Below are positions 48,573 through 57,512 of a stretch of DNA of 64,000 bases, in pieces. The stretch spans positions 4,141,886-4,205,885 of the forward strand of contig NZ_KN150731.1 of assembly GCF_000754805.1 (NCBI RefSeq), read 5' to 3'. The position numbers and the translations under genes were made by a program. The notes beneath the pieces were generated by a model. It was not told the origin of the DNA and ran no database searches. It worked only from the letters and a program-made list of their open reading frames with translations. The DNA is from Yersinia frederiksenii ATCC 33641 (GTDB lineage Bacteria > Pseudomonadota > Gammaproteobacteria > Enterobacterales > Enterobacteriaceae). Numbering within the stretch: position 1 is the stretch's first letter; each line of letters opens with the position of its first letter.

Positions 48573-49958
48573 ATGCTAAAGATTTTTAATACACTGAGTC
48601 GCCAAAAAGAGGAATTCAAGCCTATCCATGCCGGTAAAATTGGCATGTACGTATGCGGGATCACTATTTATGACCTGTGTCACATTGGGCATGGGCGTAC
48701 TTTTGTCGCTTTCGACGTTGTGGCGCGTTATTTGCGTTATTTAGGTTACTCTCTGACGTATGTGCGCAATGTGACCGATGTTGACGATAAAATAATTAAA
48801 CGTGCGATTGAAAACAATGAAACCTGCGAGCAGCTGACGTCGCGTATGTTGGCCGAAATGCACAAAGATTTCGATGCTTTGAATCTTGAACGTCCAGATT
48901 TAGAGCCGCGCGCAACTCATCATATCCCCGAAATCATTGAGCTAACCGAGCGTTTGATCGCCCGAGATCATGCCTATGTGGCGTCAAATGGTGATGTAAT
49001 GTTCGCGGTAGACAGTGATCCGGACTATGGCCTATTGTCGCGTCAGGATTTGGACCAGTTGCAGGCGGGTGCGCGGGTCGAAGTGGCTGATGTTAAACGC
49101 AACCCGATGGATTTTGTTTTGTGGAAAATGTCCAAGCCCGGTGAGCCGAGCTGGGAATCACCTTGGGGACCGGGCCGCCCTGGTTGGCATATTGAGTGTT
49201 CTGCTATGAATGGCAAGCAGTTGGGCGCGCATTTCGACATTCATGGGGGTGGCTCTGATTTGATGTTCCCACACCATGAGAATGAAATTGCACAGTCTAC
49301 CTGTGCCCATGACGGCCCTTACGTTAATTACTGGATGCACTCCGGTATGGTGATGATAGACAAAGAGAAAATGTCTAAATCACTGAATAACTTCTTCACC
49401 ATCCGTGATGTGTTGGCCTATTACGATGCTGAGACTGTGCGTTATTTCCTGATGTCCGGGCACTATCGCAGCCAGCTTAACTACAGTGAAGAAAATCTCA
49501 AGCAAGCACGTGCTTCATTGGAGCGCTTATATACCGCACTGCGTGGAACTGATGCAAATGCAACTCCGGCAGGTGGTGCTGAGTTTGAAGCGCGTTTCCG
49601 TGCTGCTATGGATGATGATTTCAATACCCCAGAAGCTTATTCGGTGCTGTTTGATATCGCTCGTGAAGTGAACCGCTTGAAAACTGAAGATATCGCTGCG
49701 GCAAATGGTTTGGCGGCAGAGCTGCGTAAGCTGGCTCATGTGCTGGGCTTATTGGAACAGGATCCAGAACTATTCTTACAAAGTGGTGCGCAGACTGACG
49801 ACGATGAAGTGGCAAAAATTGAAGCTCTGATTAAGCAACGCAATGATGCCCGCAGCAGCAAAGATTGGGCGCTGGCCGATTCTGCCCGTGATCAATTAAA
49901 TGAGTTGGGTATTGTGTTGGAAGATGGTCCGCAAGGGACGACATGGCGCCGTAAATAA
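48573..49958 (+). CDS. cysS: Cysteinyl-tRNA synthetase
   Basis: A class I aminoacyl-tRNA synthetase, 461 residues. HIGH-type sequence HIGHGRTF and KMSKSLNNF lie at about residues 31-38 and 266-274; zinc ligands include the cysteine in MYVCGI and the one in HIECSAMN. The start was placed at MLKIFNTL with a CGGAA site; an ATG 36 bases upstream is probably not used, since the family begins here. It is divergent from ppiB. A terminator follows. Confidence 0.96.
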   Translation: MLKIFNTLSRQKEEFKPIHAGKIGMYVCGITIYDLCHIGHGRTFVAFDVVARYLRYLGYSLTYVRNVTDVDDKIIKRAIENNETCEQLTSRMLAEMHKDFDALNLERPDLEPRATHHIPEIIELTERLIARDHAYVASNGDVMFAVDSDPDYGLLSRQDLDQLQAGARVEVADVKRNPMDFVLWKMSKPGEPSWESPWGPGRPGWHIECSAMNGKQLGAHFDIHGGGSDLMFPHHENEIAQSTCAHDGPYVNYWMHSGMVMIDKEKMSKSLNNFFTIRDVLAYYDAETVRYFLMSGHYRSQLNYSEENLKQARASLERLYTALRGTDANATPAGGAEFEARFRAAMDDDFNTPEAYSVLFDIAREVNRLKTEDIAAANGLAAELRKLAHVLGLLEQDPELFLQSGAQTDDDEVAKIEALIKQRNDARSSKDWALADSARDQLNELGIVLEDGPQGTTWRRK

Positions 49959-50002
49959 AGGGTGCTGGTTCCGCCAGATAGGCACATTTGGCGAGTGAAC
50001 TC

Positions 50003-50048
50003 TAAAAAAATTGCGGTGCTGGCATTGACCAGTAACCGCAATTTTTTT
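50003..50048. terminator. Terminator of cysS (bidirectional)
   Basis: AAAAAAATTGCGGT pairs with ACCGCAATTTTTTT, a long stem with T-tracts on both strands. It lies between cysS and the convergent ybcJ and can serve both. Confidence 0.92.
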
Positions 50049-50084
50049 GCCCATACTTTATGCTGCCAGTAGGGGAGATTAAGG

Positions 50085-50297
50085 TCAGGCCTTAACCTGC
50101 ACTTTCATGCCTTGAAACTCAACAATTTGGTCAGCCACGATTTTGCAGCGCTTGCGCGTTTCTACATTACCGTCGACTTTAACCTGCCCATCAGCGATGG
50201 CGGCTTTTGCTGAGGCACCGCTGTCGTTCCAACCTTGTAACTTTAATAAGTCACACAGTTCGACATGCGGGTGTTTTTCCAAATGAAAAATGTCCAT
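50085..50297 (-). CDS. ybcJ: YbcJ, S4-like RNA-binding protein
   Basis: A 70-residue S4-domain-like protein, predicted RNA binding. Starting at MDIFHLEKHPHVEL it has the same length as E. coli YbcJ. The core LLKLQGWNDSGASAKAAI and DGQVKVDGNVETRKRCKI is the S4 fold. Its start lies 15 bases after the folD stop, so the two are probably co-transcribed. Function is not established. Confidence 0.93.
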   Translation of the reverse strand: MDIFHLEKHPHVELCDLLKLQGWNDSGASAKAAIADGQVKVDGNVETRKRCKIVADQIVEFQGMKVQVKA

Positions 50298-50311
50298 TAC
50301 TGTCCTTTCTA

Positions 50312-51178
50312 TCAGTTTTCGTTGATGTCGTGATATTCCTCGCAGGCTTGCAAGGTATTTTGTATCAGTGTTGCGACGGTCATCGGCCCGACCCCACCGG
50401 GAACCGGTGTAATCCAACCCGCGCGTTCAACAGCGACATCAAATTCTACATCACCAACTACTTTACCACTTTCCAAGCGGTTAATGCCCACATCAATCAC
50501 GATAGCGCCCGGTTTAATCCACTCGCCGGGAATAAAACCGGGTTTACCTACTGCAACCACGAGCAAATCAGCATTTTCGACATGTTGGCGCAGATTCTTG
50601 GTGAAACGGTGCGTTACCGTAGTGGTACACCCGGCTAGCAGCAGTTCAAGGCTCATCGGGCGGCCAACAATATTGGATGCACCGACGACGACAGCATTTA
50701 GGCCATAAGTGGGGATTTCATAGCGCTCCAGCAGTGTAACAATGCCGCGTGGGGTGCAAGGGCGTAGTTTGGGCGCACGTTGGCACAGACGGCCTACGTT
50801 ATAGGGATGGAAGCCGTCTACATCTTTATCTGGATGAATACGTTCCAAGACTTTGACATTATCAATACCCGCAGGTAGCGGCAGTTGCACCAGAATTCCA
50901 TCGATTTCACTATCATCATTCAGTGAATCAATTAAAGCTAACAGCTCAGCTTCAGTGGTGGTCATTGGCAGGTCATAAGAACGGGAAACAAAACCGACCT
51001 CTTCACAAGCCTTACGCTTACTGGCGACATAAATTTGTGACGCCGGATTCTCACCTACCAATACAACAGCAAGCCCGGGAGCACGTTTACCCGCAGCTAA
51101 ACGTTTCTGTACCAACGCAGCAACTTCGTTTCTTACCTGCTGCGCAATCGTTTTACCATCAATAATTTTTGCTGACAT
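50312..51178 (-). CDS. folD: FolD, methylene-THF dehydrogenase / methenyl-THF cyclohydrolase
   Basis: Bifunctional one-carbon enzyme linking 5,10-methylene-THF to 10-formyl-THF. Length 288 residues, as usual. [14 protein letters not shown] holds the catalytic lysine; [10 protein letters not shown], the NADP-binding [18 protein letters not shown] and [14 protein letters not shown] are family signatures. It precedes ybcJ. In E. coli folD neighbours the argU/DLP12 site, and argU is here 212 bases away. Confidence 0.97.
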   Translation of the reverse strand: MSAKIIDGKTIAQQVRNEVAALVQKRLAAGKRAPGLAVVLVGENPASQIYVASKRKACEEVGFVSRSYDLPMTTTEAELLALIDSLNDDSEIDGILVQLPLPAGIDNVKVLERIHPDKDVDGFHPYNVGRLCQRAPKLRPCTPRGIVTLLERYEIPTYGLNAVVVGASNIVGRPMSLELLLAGCTTTVTHRFTKNLRQHVENADLLVVAVGKPGFIPGEWIKPGAIVIDVGINRLESGKVVGDVEFDVAVERAGWITPVPGGVGPMTVATLIQNTLQACEEYHDINEN

Positions 51179-51390
51179 CAGTGGAAGGGTCCATCAATTA
51201 AAAAAGCGGGAATCCGCCTATTTTGTCAGAAGCGGGGCGTGCTGTCAGGCGTATAATAACGATTAATTAACGATTAAATAGCCAGATGATAAACCATAAG
51301 GCGAAAACCCATTGACTCGAAAGCGACTGCCCGTATAATCCAACCCGCAACTGACTACCGGCAGTTTCTATGCTGCGGTAAATATCAAAT

Positions 51391-51467
51391 GCGCCCTTAG
51401 CTCAGTTGGATAGAGCAACGGCCTTCTAAGCCGTAGGTCACAGGTTCGAGCCCTGTAGGGCGTACCA
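51391..51467 (+). tRNA. argU: tRNA-Arg (anticodon UCU)
   Basis: A complete 77-nt tRNA including the encoded CCA. The D arm (GCTC to GAGC), the anticodon stem ACGGC/GCCGT around CTTCTAA, and the T arm ACAGG-TTCGAGC-CCTGT all pair. The anticodon TCT reads AGA/AGG. The acceptor pairs GCGCCCT with AGGGCGT, giving a G-U first pair, and the discriminator is A. The body matches E. coli argU (dnaY). This tRNA is a known integration site (DLP12 in E. coli), and an integrase gene lies 175 bases downstream. Confidence 0.97.
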
Positions 51468-51642
51468 TTTTGAAGTCAACACACCTCTACTGAATTCGCT
51501 TTTTATCCTTTATACTCCCTGAAATTACTGAATTTTTCTGTCACGAGCTCTACCGAAGTCAACTCAGTTATACCCAAATCAAGTGGTATCTGGGGGCCTT
51601 TGAGGGGGCTCATCTCGTTCAATGGAAATTAGGGGCCCCTTT

Positions 51643-52857
51643 ATGCCACTAAATGCACGACAGATTGATACTGCAAAACCCAAAGAAAAAGAATACAAGC
51701 TCACTGATGGCGGTGGCCTGTATCTGTTAGTAAAGCCTAACGGTGCGAAGTACTGGCGTTTGAAGTATCGTTTTTTGGGTAAAGAAAAAAAGCTCTCTAT
51801 TGGTGTTTATCCTGATATCTCTTTGGCTGATGCTCGCTTGAAGCGAGAAGAAGCTCGTAAAGTGATCGCTTTAGGTGGAGATCCTGGAGAAGAAAAGAAA
51901 GCAGAAAAATTGGCTCAAAAGGCCAATGTCGAAAATACCTTCAAGGCTATCGCCCTGGAATGGCATGAGTACAAGCGGCCTAACTGGTCGAAAGGCTATG
52001 CCGAAGATCTGATGGAAGCATTCGAGAACGACATCTTTCCTGATATTGGTAAGCGTCCCATTGCTGAGATCAAACCACTCGAAGTGCTCAGTTCGCTGCG
52101 TAAACTTGAAAAGCGGGGTGTGCTCGATAAGCTGCGTAAAATCCGTCAGGCCTGCAATCAGGTATTCCGCTATGCCATCGTCACCGGCAGAGCTGAAACA
52201 AACCCTGCCTCTGAACTGGCAAGTGCTTTAACTGCACCTAGATCCACCCATTATCCCCATCTGTTAGCTGATGAACTCCCTGATTTCTTACAGGCTCTTG
52301 CCGCGTACTCTGGTAGCCCGATTACCCGACTGGCTACTCGTATTCTGATGTTGACCGGAGTTCGCACCGTCGAACTCCGCCAGGCTGAATGGAAAGAGTT
52401 TGATTTCGATAAACGTGTTTGGGAAGTTCCGGTCGAAAGGATGAAGATGCGTCGTCCGCACCTGGTCCCTCTGTCCGATCAAGTTGTGGCAGCACTGCGA
52501 GAGATCCAGGCAGTGACGGGCCGTTACAACCTGGTTTTCCCAGGCCGTAACGACATTACGAAGCCGATGAGTGAAGCGAGCATCAATCAGGTACTGAAAA
52601 GAATTGGGTATCATGGGAAGGCGACAGGGCACGGTTTCCGGCACACGATGAGTACTATCCTGCATGAACAGGGCTATAACACGGCATTGATCGAGTTACA
52701 GCTTGCGCATGTGGATAAGAACACCATTCGTGGGACATACAACCATGCGCAGTATCTGGAGCAGCGTAGGGAGATGTTGCAGTGGTATGGGGATTATGTG
52801 GATGGGCTAGAGAAACTGGGGGCTGGGGGCGTTGTTGAACTTCATAAGAAAGGGTGA
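51643..52857 (+). CDS. P4-type tyrosine integrase
   Basis: A 404-residue site-specific recombinase of the P4 family. The DUF4102-type arm-binding domain starts MPLNARQIDTAKPKEKEYK and has LTDGGGLYLLV and YWRLKYRFLG. The catalytic domain has the first Arg in TGVRTVELRQAEW, HGFRH with His and Arg, and the nucleophile Tyr in IRGTYNHAQY. All key residues are present, so it is probably active. The start at MPLNAR was chosen over an ATG seven codons earlier. It points away from argU, as usual for islands integrated into tRNA genes. Confidence 0.94.
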   Translation: MPLNARQIDTAKPKEKEYKLTDGGGLYLLVKPNGAKYWRLKYRFLGKEKKLSIGVYPDISLADARLKREEARKVIALGGDPGEEKKAEKLAQKANVENTFKAIALEWHEYKRPNWSKGYAEDLMEAFENDIFPDIGKRPIAEIKPLEVLSSLRKLEKRGVLDKLRKIRQACNQVFRYAIVTGRAETNPASELASALTAPRSTHYPHLLADELPDFLQALAAYSGSPITRLATRILMLTGVRTVELRQAEWKEFDFDKRVWEVPVERMKMRRPHLVPLSDQVVAALREIQAVTGRYNLVFPGRNDITKPMSEASINQVLKRIGYHGKATGHGFRHTMSTILHEQGYNTALIELQLAHVDKNTIRGTYNHAQYLEQRREMLQWYGDYVDGLEKLGAGGVVELHKKG

Positions 52858-52874
52858 ATTTGTGGGGCCGATTT

Positions 52875-52893
52875 GATTCCGGCCTTCGCACCA
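52875..52893 (+). other. tRNA 3'-end-like sequence behind the integrase
   Basis: The sequence GATTCCGGCCTTCGCACCA resembles the 3' end of a tRNA-Leu (leuX in E. coli ends in TCCGGCCTTCGGCACCA, as recalled), the classical P4 attachment site. The rest of a tRNA is absent. It lies 18 bases after the integrase stop, so it may be a remnant attachment core from an earlier element. Chance similarity is possible. Confidence 0.4.
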
Positions 52894-52906
52894 ACAGTAT
52901 GTAAAT

Positions 52907-52930
52907 AGACCTCAACTGAGGTCTTTTTTT
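52907..52930 (+). terminator. Terminator of the integrase gene
   Basis: AGACCTCA and TGAGGTCT pair around AC, followed by seven T residues. It lies about 50 bases past the integrase stop. Confidence 0.85.
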
Positions 52931-52958
52931 ATGTCTAAAATCCAGTCCCCGCAAGGCT

Positions 52959-55595
52959 TTGCCCCGCTTTTCAGTCAACCGACGTCAATCTGAGTTACCC
53001 CACATCAACATGCTTGTGAGTATAGAACCGAGTATATATGCTGGTTCGATAATGCTTATATACTCACGGCAGCATATGGAAGGAATACCGGCAGACCGCG
53101 AACCATTGGAAGGCGTTAAGCATTCTCACCGTGGATCTAAGATGCGTACTCCGCACTTGGTTCCTTTATCCCGGCAGGCCCTTGCAGTCCTTGAGAAAAT
53201 AAAACGGCTAAATGGTAATCGAGATTTAATTTTCGTTGGCGATCATGACCCACGTAAACCGATGAGTGAAAACACGGTTAACAATGCACTCAGGGTTATG
53301 GGCTATGACACTAAGGTGGAAGTCTGTGGTCACGGTTTTAGAACCATGGCGTGTAGTTCGTTGATTGAGTCAGGGATGTGGTCGAAGGATGCAGTAGAAC
53401 GGCAGATGAGCCATCAGGAACGTAACTCTGTGCGTGCGTCTTACATTCATAAGGCGGAGCACTTGGATGACGCGCTGGACGTTCTGGATGGGATTATCGC
53501 TGATATTGGCCGGGAGGCGAAAAAAATTGGGCAGAAAAAACGACTGCAGACACTGAAAGACCTTGATAAGTCAGCATTAGAACTGGCACATATCTGCTCG
53601 GTGCTCCTGGATGAAAATATTGACAGTGAGTTGATCCGCTCGACAATATTCGGGAAATTTCCTCCGGCCAGGCTGGCCGATACCATCGCATTTATAAACA
53701 CCATCGCCCGACCTTCTGACACCAGTTTTCACGATGAAATGGTGGAACAGTATGGGAGAGTCCGCCGCTTTCTTCCCTGTTTGCTGGAGAATATTGAATT
53801 CAGCGCCGCTCCGGCAGGTGAAACCACGCTGGAGGCTATACGCTACCTTGCGGCGATCCGGTCAACCCGGAGGCAGCATATTGATGATGCGCCAATGGCG
53901 ATAATTACCGGCCCCTGGAAACGACTCTGCTATGGCAAAGACGGCCATTTATCCCGACAGGACTATACCCTTTGTGTTATGAATAAGTTACAGGACAGTC
54001 TGCGACGTCGGGATATTTACGTCGCACGGAGCGAGCGCTGGGGAGATCCGCGGGCTAAACTTCTCCAGGGGCAGGACTGGCACACCAACAGAGTGCAGGT
54101 ATATCGCTCCCTTGGGCATCCCCTCAACGCCGGAGAGGCCGTCAATGCACTGACCCGGCAGCTTGACACTGTGTACCGACAGGTCGCTAAAAATTTTGCA
54201 GATAATCAGGCTGTTTCACTGGATTTCACCGGTAAACGCACGAAGCTGACCATTGCTCATCTGAACGGACTGGATGAGCCGCCGACGCTGAAGTTACTCT
54301 CGAAACGTATATCTGACCTGCTGCCAATTGTCGATCTGACAGAACTTCTTCTTGAGATTAACGCGCATACAGGATTTGCAGATGAATTTACCCATGCAAG
54401 CGAGGCGGGCGCGCGTATGGATGACCTGACCGTCAGTATCTGCGCGGTATTGCTGGCTGAAGCCTGTAATATTGGCATGGAGCCCTTTATTCGACCCAAT
54501 ATTCCGGCGCTGACCCGTTATCGTCTGAGCTGGACCAAACAAAATTATCTCAGGGCAGAAACGCTGGTAAAAGCAAACGCCAGACTGGTTGATTACCAGT
54601 CTACTCTGCCTCTGGCTCAGAAATGGGGCGGTGGTGAGGTGGCCTCTGCGGATGGCATGCGGTTTATTGCCCCGGTACGAACGGTACATGCAGGCCCCAA
54701 CCGAAAATATTTTGGCTCCAGTCGCGGGATCACCTGGTACAACTTCATTTCAGATCAGTACTCCGGATTTCATGGCGTTGTCGTTCCAGGCACGCTAAGG
54801 GATTCCATTTTCGTGCTGGAAGGGCTACTGGAGCAGCAAACCGGACTAAACCCGACTGAGATAATGACAGATACAGCCGGTTCCAGTGATCTGATCTTTG
54901 GCCTTTTCTGGCTGCTGGGCTATCAGTTTTCACCCCGCCTGGCCGATGCCGGGGCTTCTGTATTCTGGCGAGTGGATAAAGATGCAGATTATGGCGTACT
55001 GAATGACATCGCCCGCAATGCTGCCAATGCCCGAAAGATAGAGCAACACTGGGATGACATGATGCGCTTGGCGGGTTCTCTGACGCTGGGGACAATCCGG
55101 GCGTCAGTTTTAATTCGTTCATTGTTGAGCAGCGATCGCCCTTCAGGGTTAACACAGGCCATTATCGAAGCTGGGAAAATTAATAAAACACTGTATCTGC
55201 TAAATTATATTGATGATGAGGATTACCGACGTCGCATTCTGACCCAACTCAACCGGGGAGAAAGCAGACATGCTGTCGCTAGAGCAATTTGTCACGGGCA
55301 GAAAGGCGAGATCAGAAAACGCTATCAGGATGGGCAAGAGGAGCAACTGGGTGCATTGGGGCTGGTGACCAATGCCGTCGTGCTCTGGAATACCATTTAT
55401 ATGCAGGCCGCCCTGGCACATTTGCATGATGAGGGCGAAGTCATGAATGAAGAAGATGAAGCCCGGCTTTCGCCACTGCGGCATGCACATATCAATATGC
55501 TGGGGCACTATACATTTACGCTTGCAGAACAGGTAACAAAGGGCCAGCTCAGACCTCTTAAGCAGGCGGACGAGGCGGATGATTGGCCTTTATGA
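52959..55595 (+). pseudogene. Chimeric ORF: integrase remnant fused to Tn3-family transposase
   Basis: An 878-residue open frame made of two unrelated parts. Residues about 50-170 are the catalytic end of a P4-type integrase (MRTPHLVPLSRQAL, GHGFRTMA, NSVRASYIHKAEHLD), without its N-terminal half and first catalytic Arg. From about residue 172 the reading continues as Tn3-family TnpA (KKRLQTLKDLDKSALELA onward) to the normal end. The DDE triad D565, D638 and E768 is intact, with the spacing of the Tn3 enzyme. Full TnpA has nearly 1000 residues, so about 280 N-terminal residues with DNA-binding function are missing. The right inverted repeat is present; no left one is seen. Probably not a working transposase. 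Confidence 0.85.
53030..53065. repeat. Inverted repeat upstream of the chimeric ORF core
   Basis: GAGTATATA (53030-53038) and TATATACTC (53057-53065) are exact inverted copies around an 18-base centre; GAGTATA occurs once more at 53018-53024. Such repeated boxes near integrase genes can be arm or directionality-factor sites. That role is a guess. Confidence 0.45.
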
Positions 55596-55643
55596 CGATC
55601 TAGTTATCAAGGCAATAAAGTGCTTGGCTGGTTAAAAAACATA

Positions 55644-55681
55644 CTTAGCGTACGTTTTCGTACGGTTGGGCTTCAGACCCC
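55644..55681. repeat. 38-bp right inverted repeat of a Tn3-family transposon
   Basis: Read on the minus strand it begins GGGGTCTGAAGCCCAACC and ends ACGTACGCTAAG, 38 bases in all, the exact length and terminal pattern (GGGG...TAAG) of Tn3-family ends. It lies 48 bases after the transposase stop. It marks the transposon edge, beyond which the sequence is a different element. Confidence 0.92.
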
Positions 55682-56042
55682 TACGAAAGAAGCGCAGCGC
55701 GGCTACACCATCCCGTTTAGCGGTCAGCAGAAAGTCGATGGTCTGGCCTGCAGTATCGACCGCACGGTACAGATATTTCCAGTGGCCTTTGACTTTGATG
55801 TAGGTTTCATCCAGATGCCAGGGGCGCAGGTCGGTAGGATGGCGCCAATACCAGCGCAGGCGCTTTTCCATTTCAGGGGCATAACGCTGGACCCAACGAT
55901 AAATCGTGGTGTGGTCAACATTAACGCCTCGTTCAGCCAGCATTTCTTGGAGTTCGCGGTAGCTAATCCCGTATTTGCAGTACCAGCGAACAGCCCAAAG
56001 AATGATGTCGCCCTGAAAATGCCGGCCACGGAAAGGGTTCAT
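55682..56042 (-). pseudogene. IS6-family transposase, N-terminal fragment
   Basis: Begins MNPFRGRHFQGDIILWAVRW and continues with the typical YGISYRELQEMLAERGV and DHTTIYRWVQRYAPEMEKRL. The first catalytic Asp is in WHLDETYIKV and the second in YRAVDTAGQT. The third (Glu) and the last 100 or so residues of the normal 230-240 are missing because the Tn3 end interrupts the gene; the frame runs on into the repeat as GLKPNRTKTYAKYVF. It cannot be a working transposase. Confidence 0.92.
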
Positions 56043-56105
56043 GTGCTGCCCCTTCTGCAAAAAAGAGAGCTAATTTTATCACCACTGGCTATTTGCAGCA
56101 GTGCC
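55682..56105 (-). mobile_element. IS6-family (IS26-like) element, truncated by the Tn3 transposon
   Basis: The right end has the IS6-family inverted repeat, GGCACTGCTGCAAATA on the minus strand, ending at 56105. The inward sequence includes the transposase start. The element stops abruptly at 55682, where the Tn3 inverted repeat begins, so the other half was lost or lies elsewhere. It lies just beyond the terminator of the immunity gene. Confidence 0.88.
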
Positions 56106-56137
56106 CCCAATTTTATGCTCTCCTTATCCGACATAAG

Positions 56138-56161
56138 AACCCCGGCCAGTTGAACGGGGTT
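56138..56161. terminator. Terminator downstream of the immunity gene
   Basis: AACCCCG and CGGGGTT form the stem; on the minus strand TTCTTA follows. It lies four bases past the stop of the immunity gene, so it ends the toxin-immunity transcript. Confidence 0.75.
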
Positions 56162-56164
56162 TTG

Positions 56165-56584
56165 TTACTTTGATTTAAGAGTATCTGTATACGGATTTTT
56201 AGTGAGGATATCATCAATTTCATGCTGAGCCTTTAATCTCCATTCATCACTAATACCCCCCATAAGATCAAGTGCTTTATTAAATGCAATTCGCCGCCCA
56301 TCTCTGTTTTCAACACGATTTTCCAGTTCATATTGAAAGGCAAATTTATAAATAAAGTCAGACATAATCCAATAAAACAGCTCATCTTTTGAGCTCGTTG
56401 TTTTTCTAAAAAACTCCACCCCTCTCTCTGCATATATATAATTGTACAACCCACCATCATAGGAAATATGTGGCCTACCATCACCAGGTGATGATGAGAA
56501 AATGTGCAAATCACTTTCAGGAATCCCCACAGACTTCCCTAAGTCGTTGACTTTTTTTTGTATCTCAGAAAAAGAGAGCAGCAT
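56165..56584 (-). CDS. cdiI: Probable CdiI-type immunity protein (Imm63-like)
   Basis: A 139-residue soluble protein without signal peptide or TM segments. The ATG lies one base after the stop of the toxin gene, so translation is coupled. SPGDGRPHISYDGG, YNYIYAERGVEF and the block KDELFYWIMSDFIYKFAFQYELENR followed by DGRRIAFNKALDLMG resemble the Imm63 family of predicted immunity proteins, as I recall it. By position, it should neutralise the CdiA C-terminal toxin in the cytoplasm. The gene is clearly AT-rich compared with the bulk of cdiA, as is usual for exchangeable toxin-immunity modules. Confidence 0.82.
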   Translation of the reverse strand: MLLSFSEIQKKVNDLGKSVGIPESDLHIFSSSPGDGRPHISYDGGLYNYIYAERGVEFFRKTTSSKDELFYWIMSDFIYKFAFQYELENRVENRDGRRIAFNKALDLMGGISDEWRLKAQHEIDDILTKNPYTDTLKSK

Positions 56585-56585
56585 A

Positions 56586-57512
56586 TTACTTTATCTCCCG
56601 TAGATATCCATTTTTCACCAGCCAGTCAACATTCACTCGGTCTTGCATATTAGGTAATATTTGGACACCTCCACCTGGCTGACCAAAAGCAGGAGCAATT
56701 TCTCCTTGTATAGCAGGCAAGGGCTTTATTACCTCATACTCATAATATTTTTCAGCTTTAGCACCCGGCGCAAGGGCACGTTGTTCGTAAGGTGTCCCTT
56801 TCGGTGCAAGGAAAGAACCATTGGGCTCTCCATATCTATCCAAACGAGTACCTACTGGGATTGTAGTTTTGACAGGATCACCTTCAAATCCCAAGTTCTT
56901 AGGCCAATCCCATCCCCCATTAGCATTCTTGAATTGGTCATAATAAGAATACCCGCCTGCCTCAAAATCGGTAACAGCACTTGAACTGTTAGGGTTACCA
57001 GATGGTGTTTTAAGGTTTGGTGAGTCAATTTTGCCAACCACTTTCGCTGCAATTTTCTCTGTGAGTACTGTACCCACTTTTGCAACACCAACGCCACCTG
57101 CAACAGCACCAATCAGATCAGACACAAGTTTACCGGCTTCAACTCCAGCATTATACGCACCACTTGCGCCAGCTTTCTGATACTCCGACTCCATCAGGTT
57201 GATGCGATCAATGTAGCTTTGCTTAACCGCATCTGACATGGTGTTAAAAATATCATCGCTCGCTATCAGTTGCTTGATTGCATCATAAGCCGCAGCAGGG
57301 TCACTGATGGATTTCGATAAACTCTCGACTGAGTCGTAAAGCCCTTGAGGAACACCAACCAGCATGCCTGCACTGTAAGCAGTATCTTGCCCTAGGCTAA
57401 TAGCATCCCATTTGACACCCACTTGCAATTGGCAGGACACACTGCCTTTACAGGCATCGAACTCTTTATCTCTATCTGAACGCTGTTGATTGCTCAGATA
57501 GTTATTCTCCAC
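56586..57512 (-). other. CdiA-CT region: VENN, entry segment and TNT-like toxin domain
   Basis: After VENN there is a segment with two cysteines (DACKGSVSCQLQVGVKWD) and helices (about 150 residues) that probably serves entry into target cells. The last 105 residues (about 56586-56903) resemble the TNT family: VGTRLDRYG, GSFLAPKGTPYEQRALAPG, YYEYEVIKPLP, APAFGQPGGGVQILP and DWLVKNGYLR. TNT domains, first seen in the Mycobacterium tuberculosis toxin CpnT, hydrolyse NAD. The conserved arginine in RLDRYG and the glutamine in GQPGGG are present. Enzyme activity is inferred. Confidence 0.82.

Noticed and set aside
55620-56153. Plus-strand frame of 177 codons over the IS6 remnant
   Set aside because: It is antisense to an obvious transposase fragment and crosses the junction of two elements.
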